A stretch of 64,000 nucleotides of DNA from Kribbella catacumbae DSM 19601 (GTDB lineage Bacteria > Actinomycetota > Actinomycetes > Propionibacteriales > Kribbellaceae): positions 1-64,000 of the forward strand of contig NZ_AQUZ01000050.1 in assembly GCF_000372465.1 (NCBI RefSeq). Direction: 5' to 3'. The position numbers and the translations under genes are program-made. The notes under the pieces are model-generated. The model did no database searches, was not told where the DNA came from, and worked only from the letters and a program-made list of their open reading frames with translations. Below, piece after piece: positions 1-8,798 of the stretch. How positions within the stretch are numbered: the stretch's first letter is position 1; every line of letters begins with the position of its first letter.

Positions 1-534
1 GCTGGCGAATGGTGATCCTGACCCTGCAACCGCCCGCCCCGACGCACTGCCGGTCTGGTCGGTAGCGCCTTATCCGATCGCTAGCCGATCGTGGCAGAGC
101 CTGTTGCGAATTGGCTCGGCAGCGGCCGATTGTGTACCGACCGACAGGAAGTAGTCGACCGTTCGGCCGCGCGCCACGCTCACGCAGGCCGCGGCCGGCC
201 GCAGAACCGGCACTACTTCCTGTCGGTCGGGACACAACGCGAACCCCAGACCCATTTCCCAACAGGCTCTGCAGCGCGCCCCCGGCACCAGAACAGGCCA
301 TCGGCACCCCGCAACCCGGCGTACCGGCAACCCCGGTGATCCCGGCAGTCGGGCGTACCTGGCAACCCGGCGTACCCGTCCGGAGGGCTGGCGGCGAGAC
401 CCTGTGGGCATGGGGTCGGGAAAGTCCGGGGCGCCACGCATACCCACCTCCGCCCAGCAAACGCTTCCCTCGGCGCGTCGGGGCCTCAGGGCCGGGTCAT
501 GCGTGCGCAGCGGTCCGTGCCTTCGCCGTGATCC
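1..534. other. Left-edge region without a supported gene
   Basis: No reading frame here has a recognisable protein family, a convincing ribosome binding site or a plausible composition; the open frames on both strands overlap each other and look like high-GC artefacts. The region holds the 108-bp palindromic element described separately at 130-237, and a small cluster of short direct repeats further right (the 14-mer CAACCCGGCGTACC occurs near 313 and again near 363). The hydrolase gene at 535-1359 ends toward this region. Confidence 0.6.
130..237 (-). repeat. Dispersed 108-bp palindromic element, family 1, copy 1
   Basis: The two ends are inverted repeats: the left end reads TTGTGTACCGACCGACAGGA and the right end is nearly its reverse complement, so the element can fold into a long stem with a GC-rich loop. 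The reverse complement aligns without gaps to 37217-37324 over all 108 bases with about 19 differences (roughly 82% identity). Two stem base pairs differ between copies in a compensatory way (GAAGTAGT/ACTACTTC here, GACATAGT/ACTATGTC in the other copy). It could be a MITE-like element, a structured RNA or a bidirectional terminator. No flanking sequence is shared between the two copies. Confidence 0.8.
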
Positions 535-1359
535 TCAGGGCGAGGTGTTGAGGATGGTTTGGGTTACTAGGTGGGGGTTGTCGTTCATGGGGACGTGGCC
601 GCAGTTGTAGAGGGGGATCATTCGGGCCTTGGGGAGTTGGAGGTGGGCTCGGGCGGCTTGGCGGGGGAGGAGGATGCGGTCGTGGGTGCCCCAGGCGATG
701 GTGACGGGGATGTCGGGGACGTCGCCGTCGAAGGTCACTCCTGATTTGGCCAAGCGGGCCACTCGGTTGAAGGCGGGTGCGGCGCGCATGGCGGCGGTTT
801 CGGCGATGACGGCTTCTGGGCTGCGCAGGGCTGGGCGGTGGTAGATCATCCCGGTCATCACGCGCCGCCCGTACGCCGTACTGGCCAGCCTGCGGACGGT
901 CGTGGCGGGAGTGCGGAGCGAGACGCGGTACATGCTGCTCAGGACATTGAGAGCCCAGGAGCGCTCGCGGGGACTCCAGAAGCCTGCGGGCGAGAGCGCG
1001 GTGACGGACCGTACTGCGCCGAGTTGCCCGAGGCGGAGTGCGACCAGGCCGCCCATCGAGTTGCCCGCGACGTCTGGCTTGCCGAGGTCGAGTGCGGCGC
1101 AGAACGCTTCCACTGCGTACGCGAAGGTGTCGACCTCGTCGGGGAGGCCGGCCGGTACGTCGGGAGACTCGCCGAAGCCGGGGAAGTCCAGCGCGACCAC
1201 GTCACGCGACTCGGCCAGCAGGTCGATCACCGGGTCCCAGGCCTGCCGGTGGTGCCCGATGCCGTGCAGGAGCAGCAGTGGCGGCCCAGCACCCTTGCGG
1301 TCGTAGGCGATCTCCACCCCGGGGACACCGGCCACAGTCACGGTCGCGGTAGCGCTCAT
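535..1359 (-). CDS. Alpha/beta-fold hydrolase
   Basis: A 274-residue protein with the full set of alpha/beta hydrolase landmarks: the oxyanion-hole HGIG at about residue 32, the nucleophile elbow GNSMGG with Ser101, a WGTHDR segment carrying the likely catalytic Asp, and a C-terminal NCGHVP with the likely catalytic His. The size and the HGIG...GNSMGG pattern fit the single-domain esterase/C-C hydrolase/haloperoxidase-like group. The substrate cannot be told from sequence. It has no signal peptide, so it is probably cytoplasmic. It is followed at a short distance by a lipoprotein gene on the same strand and is likely independently transcribed. Confidence 0.85.
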   Translation of the reverse strand: MSATATVTVAGVPGVEIAYDRKGAGPPLLLLHGIGHHRQAWDPVIDLLAESRDVVALDFPGFGESPDVPAGLPDEVDTFAYAVEAFCAALDLGKPDVAGNSMGGLVALRLGQLGAVRSVTALSPAGFWSPRERSWALNVLSSMYRVSLRTPATTVRRLASTAYGRRVMTGMIYHRPALRSPEAVIAETAAMRAAPAFNRVARLAKSGVTFDGDVPDIPVTIAWGTHDRILLPRQAARAHLQLPKARMIPLYNCGHVPMNDNPHLVTQTILNTSP

Positions 1360-1426
1360 GACCTCATGGTGGCCCCGGGGCAGCTCGCTGTCATCGTGAC
1401 ATGGCCGATGTCACATAGCTGAGAAC

Positions 1427-2395
1427 TCAGTACGGATCGACGGTGGTCGAGGTCGCGTTGCCCAGCACCGACGGCTTCAGCTGGACCTCCCAGCCGCTGT
1501 TCCGGCTGAAGCTCTGGTCGAACTTCTTGAACGAGCAGTCGGAGCTGAACTGGCGCCGCTTCGGGTTCCAGTCCTTGCCGCTCTTGACGTACAGGCTGTA
1601 GCCGCCGCCGATCCGGTAGACGGTCGCGGTCTTCTTGGACTGGACGTACAGCATGATGTGCGGCTTGCCCGGTGGCTTGCCGGGGCTGACGATCGAGATC
1701 GCGACGTCCACCGCCGAGCCGTTCTTGACCCGCAGCGCACCGGAGCCACCAGCGCCGCTCCGGACGATGACGTCACCGTTCGACGGACGGGCGTCGCTCG
1801 GATCAGGGCCGAGGTCCGGCAGCGTCCGGCCGAAGACCAGGCCGACCGTCCGCAGCTGGGTGACCGCGACGGACAGCGTGGTGGTGAGCTGGCGTTGCAG
1901 AGCTTGGGAGACGAACGCGAGCCCGCCGCAGCCGACGTCGCTGGTGTCACCGCTCGACAGCGCAGAGGCCGCGGCCTTCAAGCGCAACTGCAGCACGCGG
2001 TTGGCGGCGACCGCCCTGGCCGGCGGCTTGATCGAGCCCAGTGCGAGCGACTCGGCGTTCAGCGCCTGGGTGAGGTTCTCCATCGCGGCGGTCAGGCTGT
2101 CCTCGGTCTTGACCCGGCCCAAGGCGTTGATGTCGCCCGCCAGCCGCTGGTCGAGCCGGATCAGTGCCGTCTGGTACTGCGCTTGCGTCAACGGTCCGGC
2201 CGGAGGCGCCGTCGACACAGGTGCCGAGCTGGGTGCTGACGTCGGCGGAGAGGTCGGCTCGCTCGGGGGAGCGGTCGTCGTGGTGTCGGTCGTCGTCGGA
2301 TCCTGGCTCGACAGTTTCTGGTCGCCGGAGCCACTGCATCCGGCCAGCAGCGCCAGGACGGCGACGCCGGCCGAGATGGACAGACTTGTGCGCAT
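1427..2395 (-). CDS. Putative secreted lipoprotein of unknown function
   Basis: A 322-residue product. I chose the ATG at 2395 because it gives a clean lipoprotein signal peptide (MRTSLS..., hydrophobic core, lipobox LLAGC with Cys20) and has a GGGGG ribosome binding site about 6 bases upstream; a longer frame to 2434 would bury the signal. After the lipobox comes a low-complexity Thr/Pro/Ser linker (about residues 25-75), then a helical region rich in Gln/Ala/Leu and a C-terminal region of predicted beta structure ending TVDPY. I do not recognise a family. It is probably anchored to the outer face of the membrane. It lies just downstream of lysX on the same strand. Confidence 0.75.
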   Translation of the reverse strand: MRTSLSISAGVAVLALLAGCSGSGDQKLSSQDPTTTDTTTTAPPSEPTSPPTSAPSSAPVSTAPPAGPLTQAQYQTALIRLDQRLAGDINALGRVKTEDSLTAAMENLTQALNAESLALGSIKPPARAVAANRVLQLRLKAAASALSSGDTSDVGCGGLAFVSQALQRQLTTTLSVAVTQLRTVGLVFGRTLPDLGPDPSDARPSNGDVIVRSGAGGSGALRVKNGSAVDVAISIVSPGKPPGKPHIMLYVQSKKTATVYRIGGGYSLYVKSGKDWNPKRRQFSSDCSFKKFDQSFSRNSGWEVQLKPSVLGNATSTTVDPY

Positions 2396-2510
2396 GAAAG
2401 CCCCCAGGATCTGGATGTATCCCCTTGCCGACAACCCTAGGCGGCAAAGGGCCTGTCCGGCGACCCGATGTCCGCAACTTGTCGGACGAATCCGGCCACG
2501 AGCCGGTTCC

Positions 2511-5500
2511 CTAGCTTCGGGGTGCGGGCCGGACGAAGGGGAAGGCCAGCGTCGCGCGGATGTTCTGCCCGGTGAGCATCATCATCACGCGATCGACGCC
2601 GATACCGAGCCCGCCGGTCGGGGGCATCGCATACTCCAGCGCGCTGAGGAAGTCCTCGTCCAGCGACATCGCTTCGGGGTCGCCGGCGGCCGCCTTGAGC
2701 GACTGCTCGGTCAGCCGCCGCCGTTGCTCGACGGGGTCGACCAGCTCCGAGTACGCCGTACCGATCTCCGCGCCGAAGGCGACCAGGTCCCAGCGCTCGG
2801 CCAGCCGCGGGTCGGTCCGGTGCGTGCGGGTCAGCGGCGACGTCTCCAGCGGGAAGTCGGTGTAGAAGGTCGGCAGGGTTGTGGCCGGCTCGACCAGTTC
2901 GTCGTACAGCTCGAGCACGAGTTCACCGGCGGACAGGTCGAACGCGGCATGGACGCCGTGCTCGGCACACAGTTCGCGCAACCGCTCGATCGGCGTACCG
3001 GAGTCGATCGGTACGCCGGTCGCCCGGCTGACCGCGTCGTGCACGGTGATCACCGGCCACTCGCCGGAGATGTCGATCTCGCCGTCGGCGCGTTGCACGA
3101 CAGGCTTGCCGAAGACCGCGGTCGCGGCCTCGATCAGCAGTTCGCGGGTCAGCTCGCGCATCACGTTGTAGTCGGCGTACGGCTGGTAGGCCTCGACCGA
3201 GGTGAACTCCGGGTTGTGCGTCGCGTCGGCGCCTTCGTTGCGGAAGTTGCGGTTCAGCTCGAAGACCTTGCCCAGCCCGCCGACGCTGAGCCGCTTGAGG
3301 AACAGCTCGGGCGCGATCCGCAGGAACAGTTCGGTGTCGTAGGCGTTGATGTGGGTGACGAACGGCCGCGCGTTGGCGCCACCGTGCACCGCTTGCAGCA
3401 TCGGCGTCTCGACCTCGATGAAGCCGCGGCTCTCGAACCCGTTCCGCAGGGCCCGGACGGCGGTACTGCGATGCTGCATCATCTGCAGCGTGTCCGGGTT
3501 CATCACCAGATCGAGGTGCCGCTGACGGACTCGCGCCTCCGGATCGGTGAAGCCCTTGCGCTTGTCCGGCAGGGGATGCAGGCACTTCGCCGCCATCACC
3601 CAATCGGTCGCCCCGATCGACAACTCACCCCGGCGGCTGGTGACGACCTCGCCGGTGACGCTGACGTGATCGCCGATGTCGACCAGGCTGCGCCAGTTCT
3701 CGATGGCTTCCACGCCGCAGGTGTCGGCCGACAGCATGACCTGCAGGCCGGCCAGACCGTCCTGGAGCAGCGCGAAGGACAAGGCGCCGTGGTTCCGCAT
3801 TCGCATCACCCGGCCGGTGATGGAGACCTCTTGGCCGGTGTGGTGGTCGGGCGGCAGTCCCTGGTGGAGTCCCCGGATTCGTTCCAGGGTTTCCGTCCGC
3901 GGGACCGAGACCGGATAAGGGTCGATGCCCTTGGCAACAAGTGCGTCGAGCTTGGCGCGGCGGATCTGTTCCTGCTCGGTGAGCGTGCGGTCCGGCAGCA
4001 CCGGCCGCAGCAACTCTTCCTCCTGCCGACGGACGGAAGCCGCGAACTGCCCGCCGTCCGCCGCCATGATCGCGTGCCGCTCGGCGGTCTCCACGCTGTC
4101 GACGCGCGTCCACGGTCGTGGCGCGGGCAGGAAGCCTTCCGCAGTGCCGGCGGCCAGCAGCACCTGGGCCAGGGATGCGCCGCGGTGGTAGCAGATCAAC
4201 CGTGGTGACCAGCGGGGCAAGTACTTCTCGTTGGACTGGTAGAGACTCTCCAGCTGCCAGAACCTCGACGCGGCGGTCAGCAGCGCGTTCGTGAGGCGCA
4301 GTACCGGACCGGCGCCGACGCGTTCGGCGTCGCTGAAGATCTCCCGGAACATGGCGAAGTTCAGCGAGATGTGGTGGACGCCGAGATCGCCGCAGGCTTC
4401 GACGAGCGCGTTGACCATGAACTCCATCAGGCCGTTCACGGACTCGGGATCGCGCCGCATCAGGTCCAGCGACACCCCGCGCACACCCCAAGGAACAAAG
4501 GAGAGCAGACCTCGTACTTCGCCGTCGGAGTCGCGCGCGATGACCATCACGCACCTTGCGTCGGAGGGGTCGCCGAGCCGGCCGAGCGCCATCGAGAAGC
4601 CACGCTCGGTCTGGGCGCCGCGCCACTTCTCGGCGAGTCGCACGTACTCCGCCAGCGTCGCGGGGGCCAAGTCGCCGTGCCGCACCACCTCGGCGTGGTA
4701 GCCGGCCCGTTGTGCCCGGGTGACCGCCTGGCGGACCGGCCGCATGGTCCGGCCTTCGAGGGTGAAGTCGGCGACGTCGATGATCGCCTCGTCGCCCATC
4801 GCGAGCGCTTTCAGGCCGGCGTCGACGTACGCGTGCGCAGCCTCTTCGCTGGCCGACAGGACCGCCGGGGACCAGCCGTAGGTGCGGGCCTCGGCGAGCC
4901 AGCGTTTGATCGCGCCGGGCCAGGCCGCTGGATCACCGAGCGGATCGCCGCTGGCCAGGCTCACGCCGTTGACGACCCGGTAGGCGATCGCGGCCTCGTT
5001 GTCGGGAGAGAACATCACCGCCTTGTCGCGGCGGGTGGCGAAGTAGCCGAGCGAGTCGCGTTCGCCGTACTCGAGCAGCAGGCGGCGCAGGTTCAGCTCT
5101 TCGAGCTGGCTGAGGTAGCGGACCCGGCGTACCGACCGGAGGAAGATCGCGAAGGCGATCACCAGCGAGGCTGCCGAGATCGCGCCGACGGCCAGGCCGA
5201 CCCAGCCGTGGCCCTCGTGACCGGCGCCCATCTTGCTGCGGCTCTGGCCGAGCGCGGCGATCACGGCCCAGCCGATCTTCTCCTTCTGGCCATCAAGGGT
5301 CTTGGGGAAGACCTGGGTCAGCGTGATGCTGACCGCGATCGAGATCGCCAGGCCGCCGATCAGCGCGCCGACCGCGAGCCGCCGGGTACCGGGTGCCAGC
5401 CGGGCCGGGAACGCGGCGCGGATCTTCCACAGCAGCACGATCAGCGCGGCGATCACGATCACCTGGGCGATGGCGAGCTCGAGGTCCTGCAGCCTGACCT

Positions 5501-5864
5501 CGCCGAACTCCGCGATCAGGTCCTGATCACGCGGATTGGCCAGCCGGACGCTGTTCAGGCCGACGGAGGCCACCGCGCTGAGCAGCCAGAGCACCTCGAA
5601 GACCCAGAGCACCCAAAGCAGCGCGGCGCGCTTGCCGCGCAGCAGCGCGCTGCCGACGACGGCGAGGTAGACGGCCGAGAAGAAGGTGTGCCCGGCCGGG
5701 ATCCCGAAGAAGTCGAAGGCCTGGTCGACCCGCTTCACGTACGCCGGCGCGGCCAGGTGCAGCGGGATCGCCAGGAACGACCAGACCGAGGCGAAGACGA
5801 CGACCCGGCCGACCCAGACGGCCGCGCGCTGCTTCCACTTCGGGATGACTTGTTCCGACGACAC
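2511..5864 (-). CDS. lysX: LysX: lysylphosphatidylglycerol synthase / lysyl-tRNA synthetase fusion
   Basis: About 1117 residues, the size of mycobacterial LysX. The N-terminal part (about residues 1-250) has several transmembrane helices. It is followed by a DUF2156 transferase domain, with the typical LGYFATRRDKAVMFS segment, ERGFSMALGRLGDP and GVSLDLMRR. The C-terminal half is an OB fold plus a class II lysyl-tRNA synthetase core (RNEGADATHNPEFT for motif 2, GIGVDRVMMMLTG for motif 3). In mycobacteria the synthetase charges tRNA-Lys and the membrane domain transfers Lys to phosphatidylglycerol, which changes surface charge and gives resistance to cationic peptides. I prefer the GTG at 5864: the upstream ATG at 5924 would overlap the start codon of the divergent gene. 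That matters here because the window also encodes two candidate peptide antibiotics. Confidence 0.93.
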   Translation of the reverse strand: MSSEQVIPKWKQRAAVWVGRVVVFASVWSFLAIPLHLAAPAYVKRVDQAFDFFGIPAGHTFFSAVYLAVVGSALLRGKRAALLWVLWVFEVLWLLSAVASVGLNSVRLANPRDQDLIAEFGEVRLQDLELAIAQVIVIAALIVLLWKIRAAFPARLAPGTRRLAVGALIGGLAISIAVSITLTQVFPKTLDGQKEKIGWAVIAALGQSRSKMGAGHEGHGWVGLAVGAISAASLVIAFAIFLRSVRRVRYLSQLEELNLRRLLLEYGERDSLGYFATRRDKAVMFSPDNEAAIAYRVVNGVSLASGDPLGDPAAWPGAIKRWLAEARTYGWSPAVLSASEEAAHAYVDAGLKALAMGDEAIIDVADFTLEGRTMRPVRQAVTRAQRAGYHAEVVRHGDLAPATLAEYVRLAEKWRGAQTERGFSMALGRLGDPSDARCVMVIARDSDGEVRGLLSFVPWGVRGVSLDLMRRDPESVNGLMEFMVNALVEACGDLGVHHISLNFAMFREIFSDAERVGAGPVLRLTNALLTAASRFWQLESLYQSNEKYLPRWSPRLICYHRGASLAQVLLAAGTAEGFLPAPRPWTRVDSVETAERHAIMAADGGQFAASVRRQEEELLRPVLPDRTLTEQEQIRRAKLDALVAKGIDPYPVSVPRTETLERIRGLHQGLPPDHHTGQEVSITGRVMRMRNHGALSFALLQDGLAGLQVMLSADTCGVEAIENWRSLVDIGDHVSVTGEVVTSRRGELSIGATDWVMAAKCLHPLPDKRKGFTDPEARVRQRHLDLVMNPDTLQMMQHRSTAVRALRNGFESRGFIEVETPMLQAVHGGANARPFVTHINAYDTELFLRIAPELFLKRLSVGGLGKVFELNRNFRNEGADATHNPEFTSVEAYQPYADYNVMRELTRELLIEAATAVFGKPVVQRADGEIDISGEWPVITVHDAVSRATGVPIDSGTPIERLRELCAEHGVHAAFDLSAGELVLELYDELVEPATTLPTFYTDFPLETSPLTRTHRTDPRLAERWDLVAFGAEIGTAYSELVDPVEQRRRLTEQSLKAAAGDPEAMSLDEDFLSALEYAMPPTGGLGIGVDRVMMMLTGQNIRATLAFPFVRPAPRS

Positions 5865-5922
5865 CCGGCGATCATCCCATCCCCGGATGATGACTTTGGT
5901 CTCGTGTGTAACTCTTTCGGGC

Positions 5923-6609
5923 ATGATGGCCGTCCCCGCCCGCTTTCCGTATCGGTTGATGCGGGGTGTCCTGGTGGCCTCAGGGGTGCTCTACTGCAGC
6001 CTGCTGCTGGAGCTTGTCGCCGGCTATCCGCTGAATGTTCACGATTCCTTCCTGAGCGAGCTGGGTGCGCTCGACCAGCCGACCAGCCCGTACGCGCGGG
6101 CGATGGATCTCGGCTCGGGCGTGTTGTTGCTGTTGGCAGCGATCCTCGGAAGGCCTGCCGCGCGGATGCATCGCGATGTCGCCGGGCTGCTGATCAGTGC
6201 CGCCGTCTTCGGGGCTGGGACGTTGTTCGACGCGCTGTCGCCGATGAGTTGTGCGCCGTCGCTGAGCCAGGCCTGCCGGGAATCTGAGAACAGCGGGCAG
6301 TCCGGCACCGCGCTTGTGCTGCACGAGATCACGTCAACCGTCGCGGGGATCGGGAGTGTTGCCCTAGGCATCTTCGCGGTCCTGGTACTGCGACGCTCGG
6401 GTTGGGGCGGCGTGTGGGGCAAGGTGGTCGCCGGGCTGGCCGCCGCCGTCGCCGTCACCCAAGCCTGGCTGGGGATCGAGACCGGGCTCGAGGTGCTGAC
6501 CGGCAACGACCTGCACCCGCCGGGCATCCTGCAACGCGTGTCGGTGGGGCTCGTCTGCTTAATGCTGGCGACATTGCTCCCCGGTCTGAGGCAAGCTTTC
6601 ACCCGATGA
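5923..6609 (+). CDS. DUF998-family membrane protein
   Basis: A 228-residue integral membrane protein with about six hydrophobic segments. The N-terminal FLSELGA-type motif after the first helix and the overall spacing match the DUF998 family, whose function is not established. Two adjacent ATG codons (5923 and 5926) are possible starts. It starts back to back with lysX, so the two share a very short divergent promoter region. Its stop codon overlaps the start of the next hydrolase gene (ATGA), so the two are translationally coupled. Confidence 0.75.
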   Translation: MMAVPARFPYRLMRGVLVASGVLYCSLLLELVAGYPLNVHDSFLSELGALDQPTSPYARAMDLGSGVLLLLAAILGRPAARMHRDVAGLLISAAVFGAGTLFDALSPMSCAPSLSQACRESENSGQSGTALVLHEITSTVAGIGSVALGIFAVLVLRRSGWGGVWGKVVAGLAAAVAVTQAWLGIETGLEVLTGNDLHPPGILQRVSVGLVCLMLATLLPGLRQAFTR

Positions 6610-7355
6610 GTACCAGCTGGGTGTTGGTGCCGGGCCTTGCCGAGACTCCCGAGGAGTTCGCCGAGGTCGTCTCGCTGTTGCCCAGCAACGACCTCCGCGT
6701 GCTCGACCCCTGGCGTACGCCGATCACGGCGCCGGTCGAGGAGTTGCGGGAGAGTGCCGGCGCGACGCTCCCGGTCGGGCTGCTCGGCCACTCGATCGGC
6801 GGGCTCGCGGCGTTGCGGTGGATGCTCACGCACCCGCACGAGGTCGACAGGCTCGTCCTGATCGACTCCAGCCTCACGTCGGAGACCGGCTGGCGATGGC
6901 TCTACCCGGGCACGCGGGGCGACCGGGCGGTTCGCTCAGTACTGCGGGTTCTGGGGCGGATCGGCGTACCGCAGCTGCTTGGTCCGTTGGCGCGACAGCT
7001 GTTCGTCCGCGTCGGCAGCATGAGCAACCGCGACCTGCTCTCCAAGGCGACCGCCCGCTCCCGGTACGGCGCTGCCGGTTCGTGGCTGCTCTTCTGGGAC
7101 GAGCTGACCGGCAGTTGGGCGCTCGCAGCCGAGGTCGGCCGGCTACTGGAGTCACCACCGACCTTCGTGCCACCCGTCGTCGTACTGGTGGCGACAGGTG
7201 GCAGCTCCCGCTTCACCGCCGGCAGCTGGCTGGCGGGTCAGCGCGCACTCGCCGCCAAGCTCAACGCCACCGTCGAGGTCTTGCCTGACTCGGCCCATCT
7301 GGTCCATCTGGACCGCCCCGACGCCATCGCGAAGGCCGTCACCCAGCTCGTCTGA
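6606..7355 (+). CDS. Alpha/beta-fold hydrolase, coupled to DUF998 gene
   Basis: A 249-residue single-domain alpha/beta hydrolase. The nucleophile elbow is GHSIGG with Ser63; the C-terminal DSAHLVHLDRP carries the likely catalytic His. The N-terminal LVPGL replaces the usual HG oxyanion motif. Its ATG overlaps the stop of the upstream DUF998 gene by ATGA, so they form a two-gene operon. The substrate is unknown; no signal peptide is present, so it is likely cytoplasmic. Confidence 0.82.
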   Translation: MSTSWVLVPGLAETPEEFAEVVSLLPSNDLRVLDPWRTPITAPVEELRESAGATLPVGLLGHSIGGLAALRWMLTHPHEVDRLVLIDSSLTSETGWRWLYPGTRGDRAVRSVLRVLGRIGVPQLLGPLARQLFVRVGSMSNRDLLSKATARSRYGAAGSWLLFWDELTGSWALAAEVGRLLESPPTFVPPVVVLVATGGSSRFTAGSWLAGQRALAAKLNATVEVLPDSAHLVHLDRPDAIAKAVTQLV

Positions 7356-7386
7356 CCCTGCTCGTCTGAGAGCCGAGGTGGGATTG

Positions 7387-8616
7387 TCAGGCAGGGCTGG
7401 TGAGAGCGGGAGTCGGGAGCTTGCGCTGCCAGACCTCGTCGAGGGCCATGCGCATGGCGCCAGTGACCACAGCGTCCTCGGCTAGCGCGGAGAGCTCCAG
7501 CTTCGGGTGGTTGAGGGTGAGGAGCCGCAACTGGTCCGAGATGGCATCCAGGAGCACGGCTCCAGCCCTGGCGACACCACCACCGATAACGACAGCAGTG
7601 GGGTCCAGCACCAGTACTGCGGGCGCCAGCGCCCGGGCGAAGTCTCGCGCCACCTGCTGTACTACCGCCTGGGCGACCGGGTCGCGCTCGGCTGCAGCGG
7701 CGAAGACGTCGGCGGTGTCGAGCTGGTCGCGGCCGAGCTCGGCGAGCCGGGAGTCCGGGTTCGCCAGTGCAGCCTGACGGCCCAGCTCAGCGATGGCCTC
7801 GGAGCCGACAGCGCGCTCCAGCGGGCCGCGGCTGTCCTCGGGGTTGATCACGTCGTCCGGGCCGGTGGCGATGAAGCCGATCTCGCCGGCCGCGCCAGTA
7901 CCGCGGTGGAGCCGGCCGTCGATCACGATGCCGGCACCGAGCCGCTCGCCCCACTGGACAGCCAGCAGTGTGCCGGTGCCGCCACGGGCAGCGGCGATGG
8001 CCAGGGCGGCCAGGTTGGCGTCGTTGTCCAGCATGACCGGGCAGTCGAGCAGGCTGCGGACGTGCTTGGTCAGGTCGACTGCGGACCAGCCCGGAACGCT
8101 CGGGACCAGCTGGACCCGGCCGGTGTGCTCGTCCACGATGCCAGGGCTGGCGGCGACGGCAGCGGCGATGTCCTCAGCCGGCACCTCCGCCTCGGCGAGT
8201 GCCTCGGTGATCACCTCACTGATCACACCGAGCAGCTCCTGGGCCGTCCAGCCGGGCCCGGACCGGCGTACGAGGGAGAGCTTGCGGCCGGCCAGGTCGG
8301 AGACGCCGACGGTGACGCGGTGTGGTCCGACGTCCAGCCCGAGCACCGGCGCCGCACGCCCGCGCAGGGAGACCCGGATGGCCGGGCGGCCCAGCGAGCG
8401 GTCCGCGGAATCAGGGCCGTGCTGCTGCAGCCAGCCGGCGTCCAGTAGCTCGTCGACTGCCTGGGCCACGGTGGGCCTGGCCAGTCCCGTGCGTTCGACC
8501 AGTTCAGCGACGCGCAACGGTGCCGGTGCCGAGCGGCGGACCGCATCCAGCACAGCAGCGACGTTGATCCGCCGCAGCATCGTCGTCCCGCCGCCGCCGA
8601 CCGTTCCCTTGCTCAT
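7387..8616 (-). CDS. ROK-family transcriptional regulator
   Basis: About 409 residues: an N-terminal winged helix-turn-helix (LVERTGLARPTVAQAVDELLDAGW) followed by a ROK (repressor, ORF, kinase) domain with the DVGPHR phosphate-binding-like segment. The zinc/sugar-kinase signature CxCGxxGC expected in the ROK domain is absent; the corresponding stretch reads INPEDSRGPLERAVGSEA, so catalysis is unlikely and a sugar-sensing repressor role is more likely. I chose ATG 8616, which has AAGGGG six bases upstream, over the GTG at 8637. An inverted repeat lies about 50 bp upstream. Its target genes are not evident from the neighbours. Confidence 0.85.
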   Translation of the reverse strand: MSKGTVGGGGTTMLRRINVAAVLDAVRRSAPAPLRVAELVERTGLARPTVAQAVDELLDAGWLQQHGPDSADRSLGRPAIRVSLRGRAAPVLGLDVGPHRVTVGVSDLAGRKLSLVRRSGPGWTAQELLGVISEVITEALAEAEVPAEDIAAAVAASPGIVDEHTGRVQLVPSVPGWSAVDLTKHVRSLLDCPVMLDNDANLAALAIAAARGGTGTLLAVQWGERLGAGIVIDGRLHRGTGAAGEIGFIATGPDDVINPEDSRGPLERAVGSEAIAELGRQAALANPDSRLAELGRDQLDTADVFAAAAERDPVAQAVVQQVARDFARALAPAVLVLDPTAVVIGGGVARAGAVLLDAISDQLRLLTLNHPKLELSALAEDAVVTGAMRMALDEVWQRKLPTPALTSPA

Positions 8617-8663
8617 GTCCGACCCCTTGCCTGCCACTCGCCCATCCTATATATAAAGCGAGC

Positions 8664-8677
8664 GTTCATAAATGAAC
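8664..8677. promoter_or_regulatory. Candidate operator of the ROK regulator
   Basis: GTTCAT-AA-ATGAAC is a perfect inverted repeat with 6-bp arms and a 2-bp centre, in an AT-rich stretch (TATATATAAA just downstream in gene orientation) that stands out in this GC-rich sequence. It sits about 48 bp upstream of the regulator start, as expected for an autoregulatory site. Confidence 0.5.
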
Positions 8678-8798
8678 CCGGCCAGTTACGCGCGTGCCGC
8701 CGGACCTCCGTGGGCGGGCGGGCGCCCAGAAATTCCGTGAGTCGACAACTATCACCCGAAAGCCGTCCCATGTTCCAGCACACGCGCGAGGCCCGGGA

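Noticed and set aside
1635..4208. 857-codon open frame on the plus strand
   Set aside because: It is antisense to the lipoprotein gene and to lysX, is very rich in Arg/Gly/Asp and matches no family; an effect of high GC.
4371..6287. 638-codon frame on the plus strand crossing into the DUF998 gene
   Set aside because: Its first part is antisense to lysX and the remainder is the wrong frame of the DUF998 gene.
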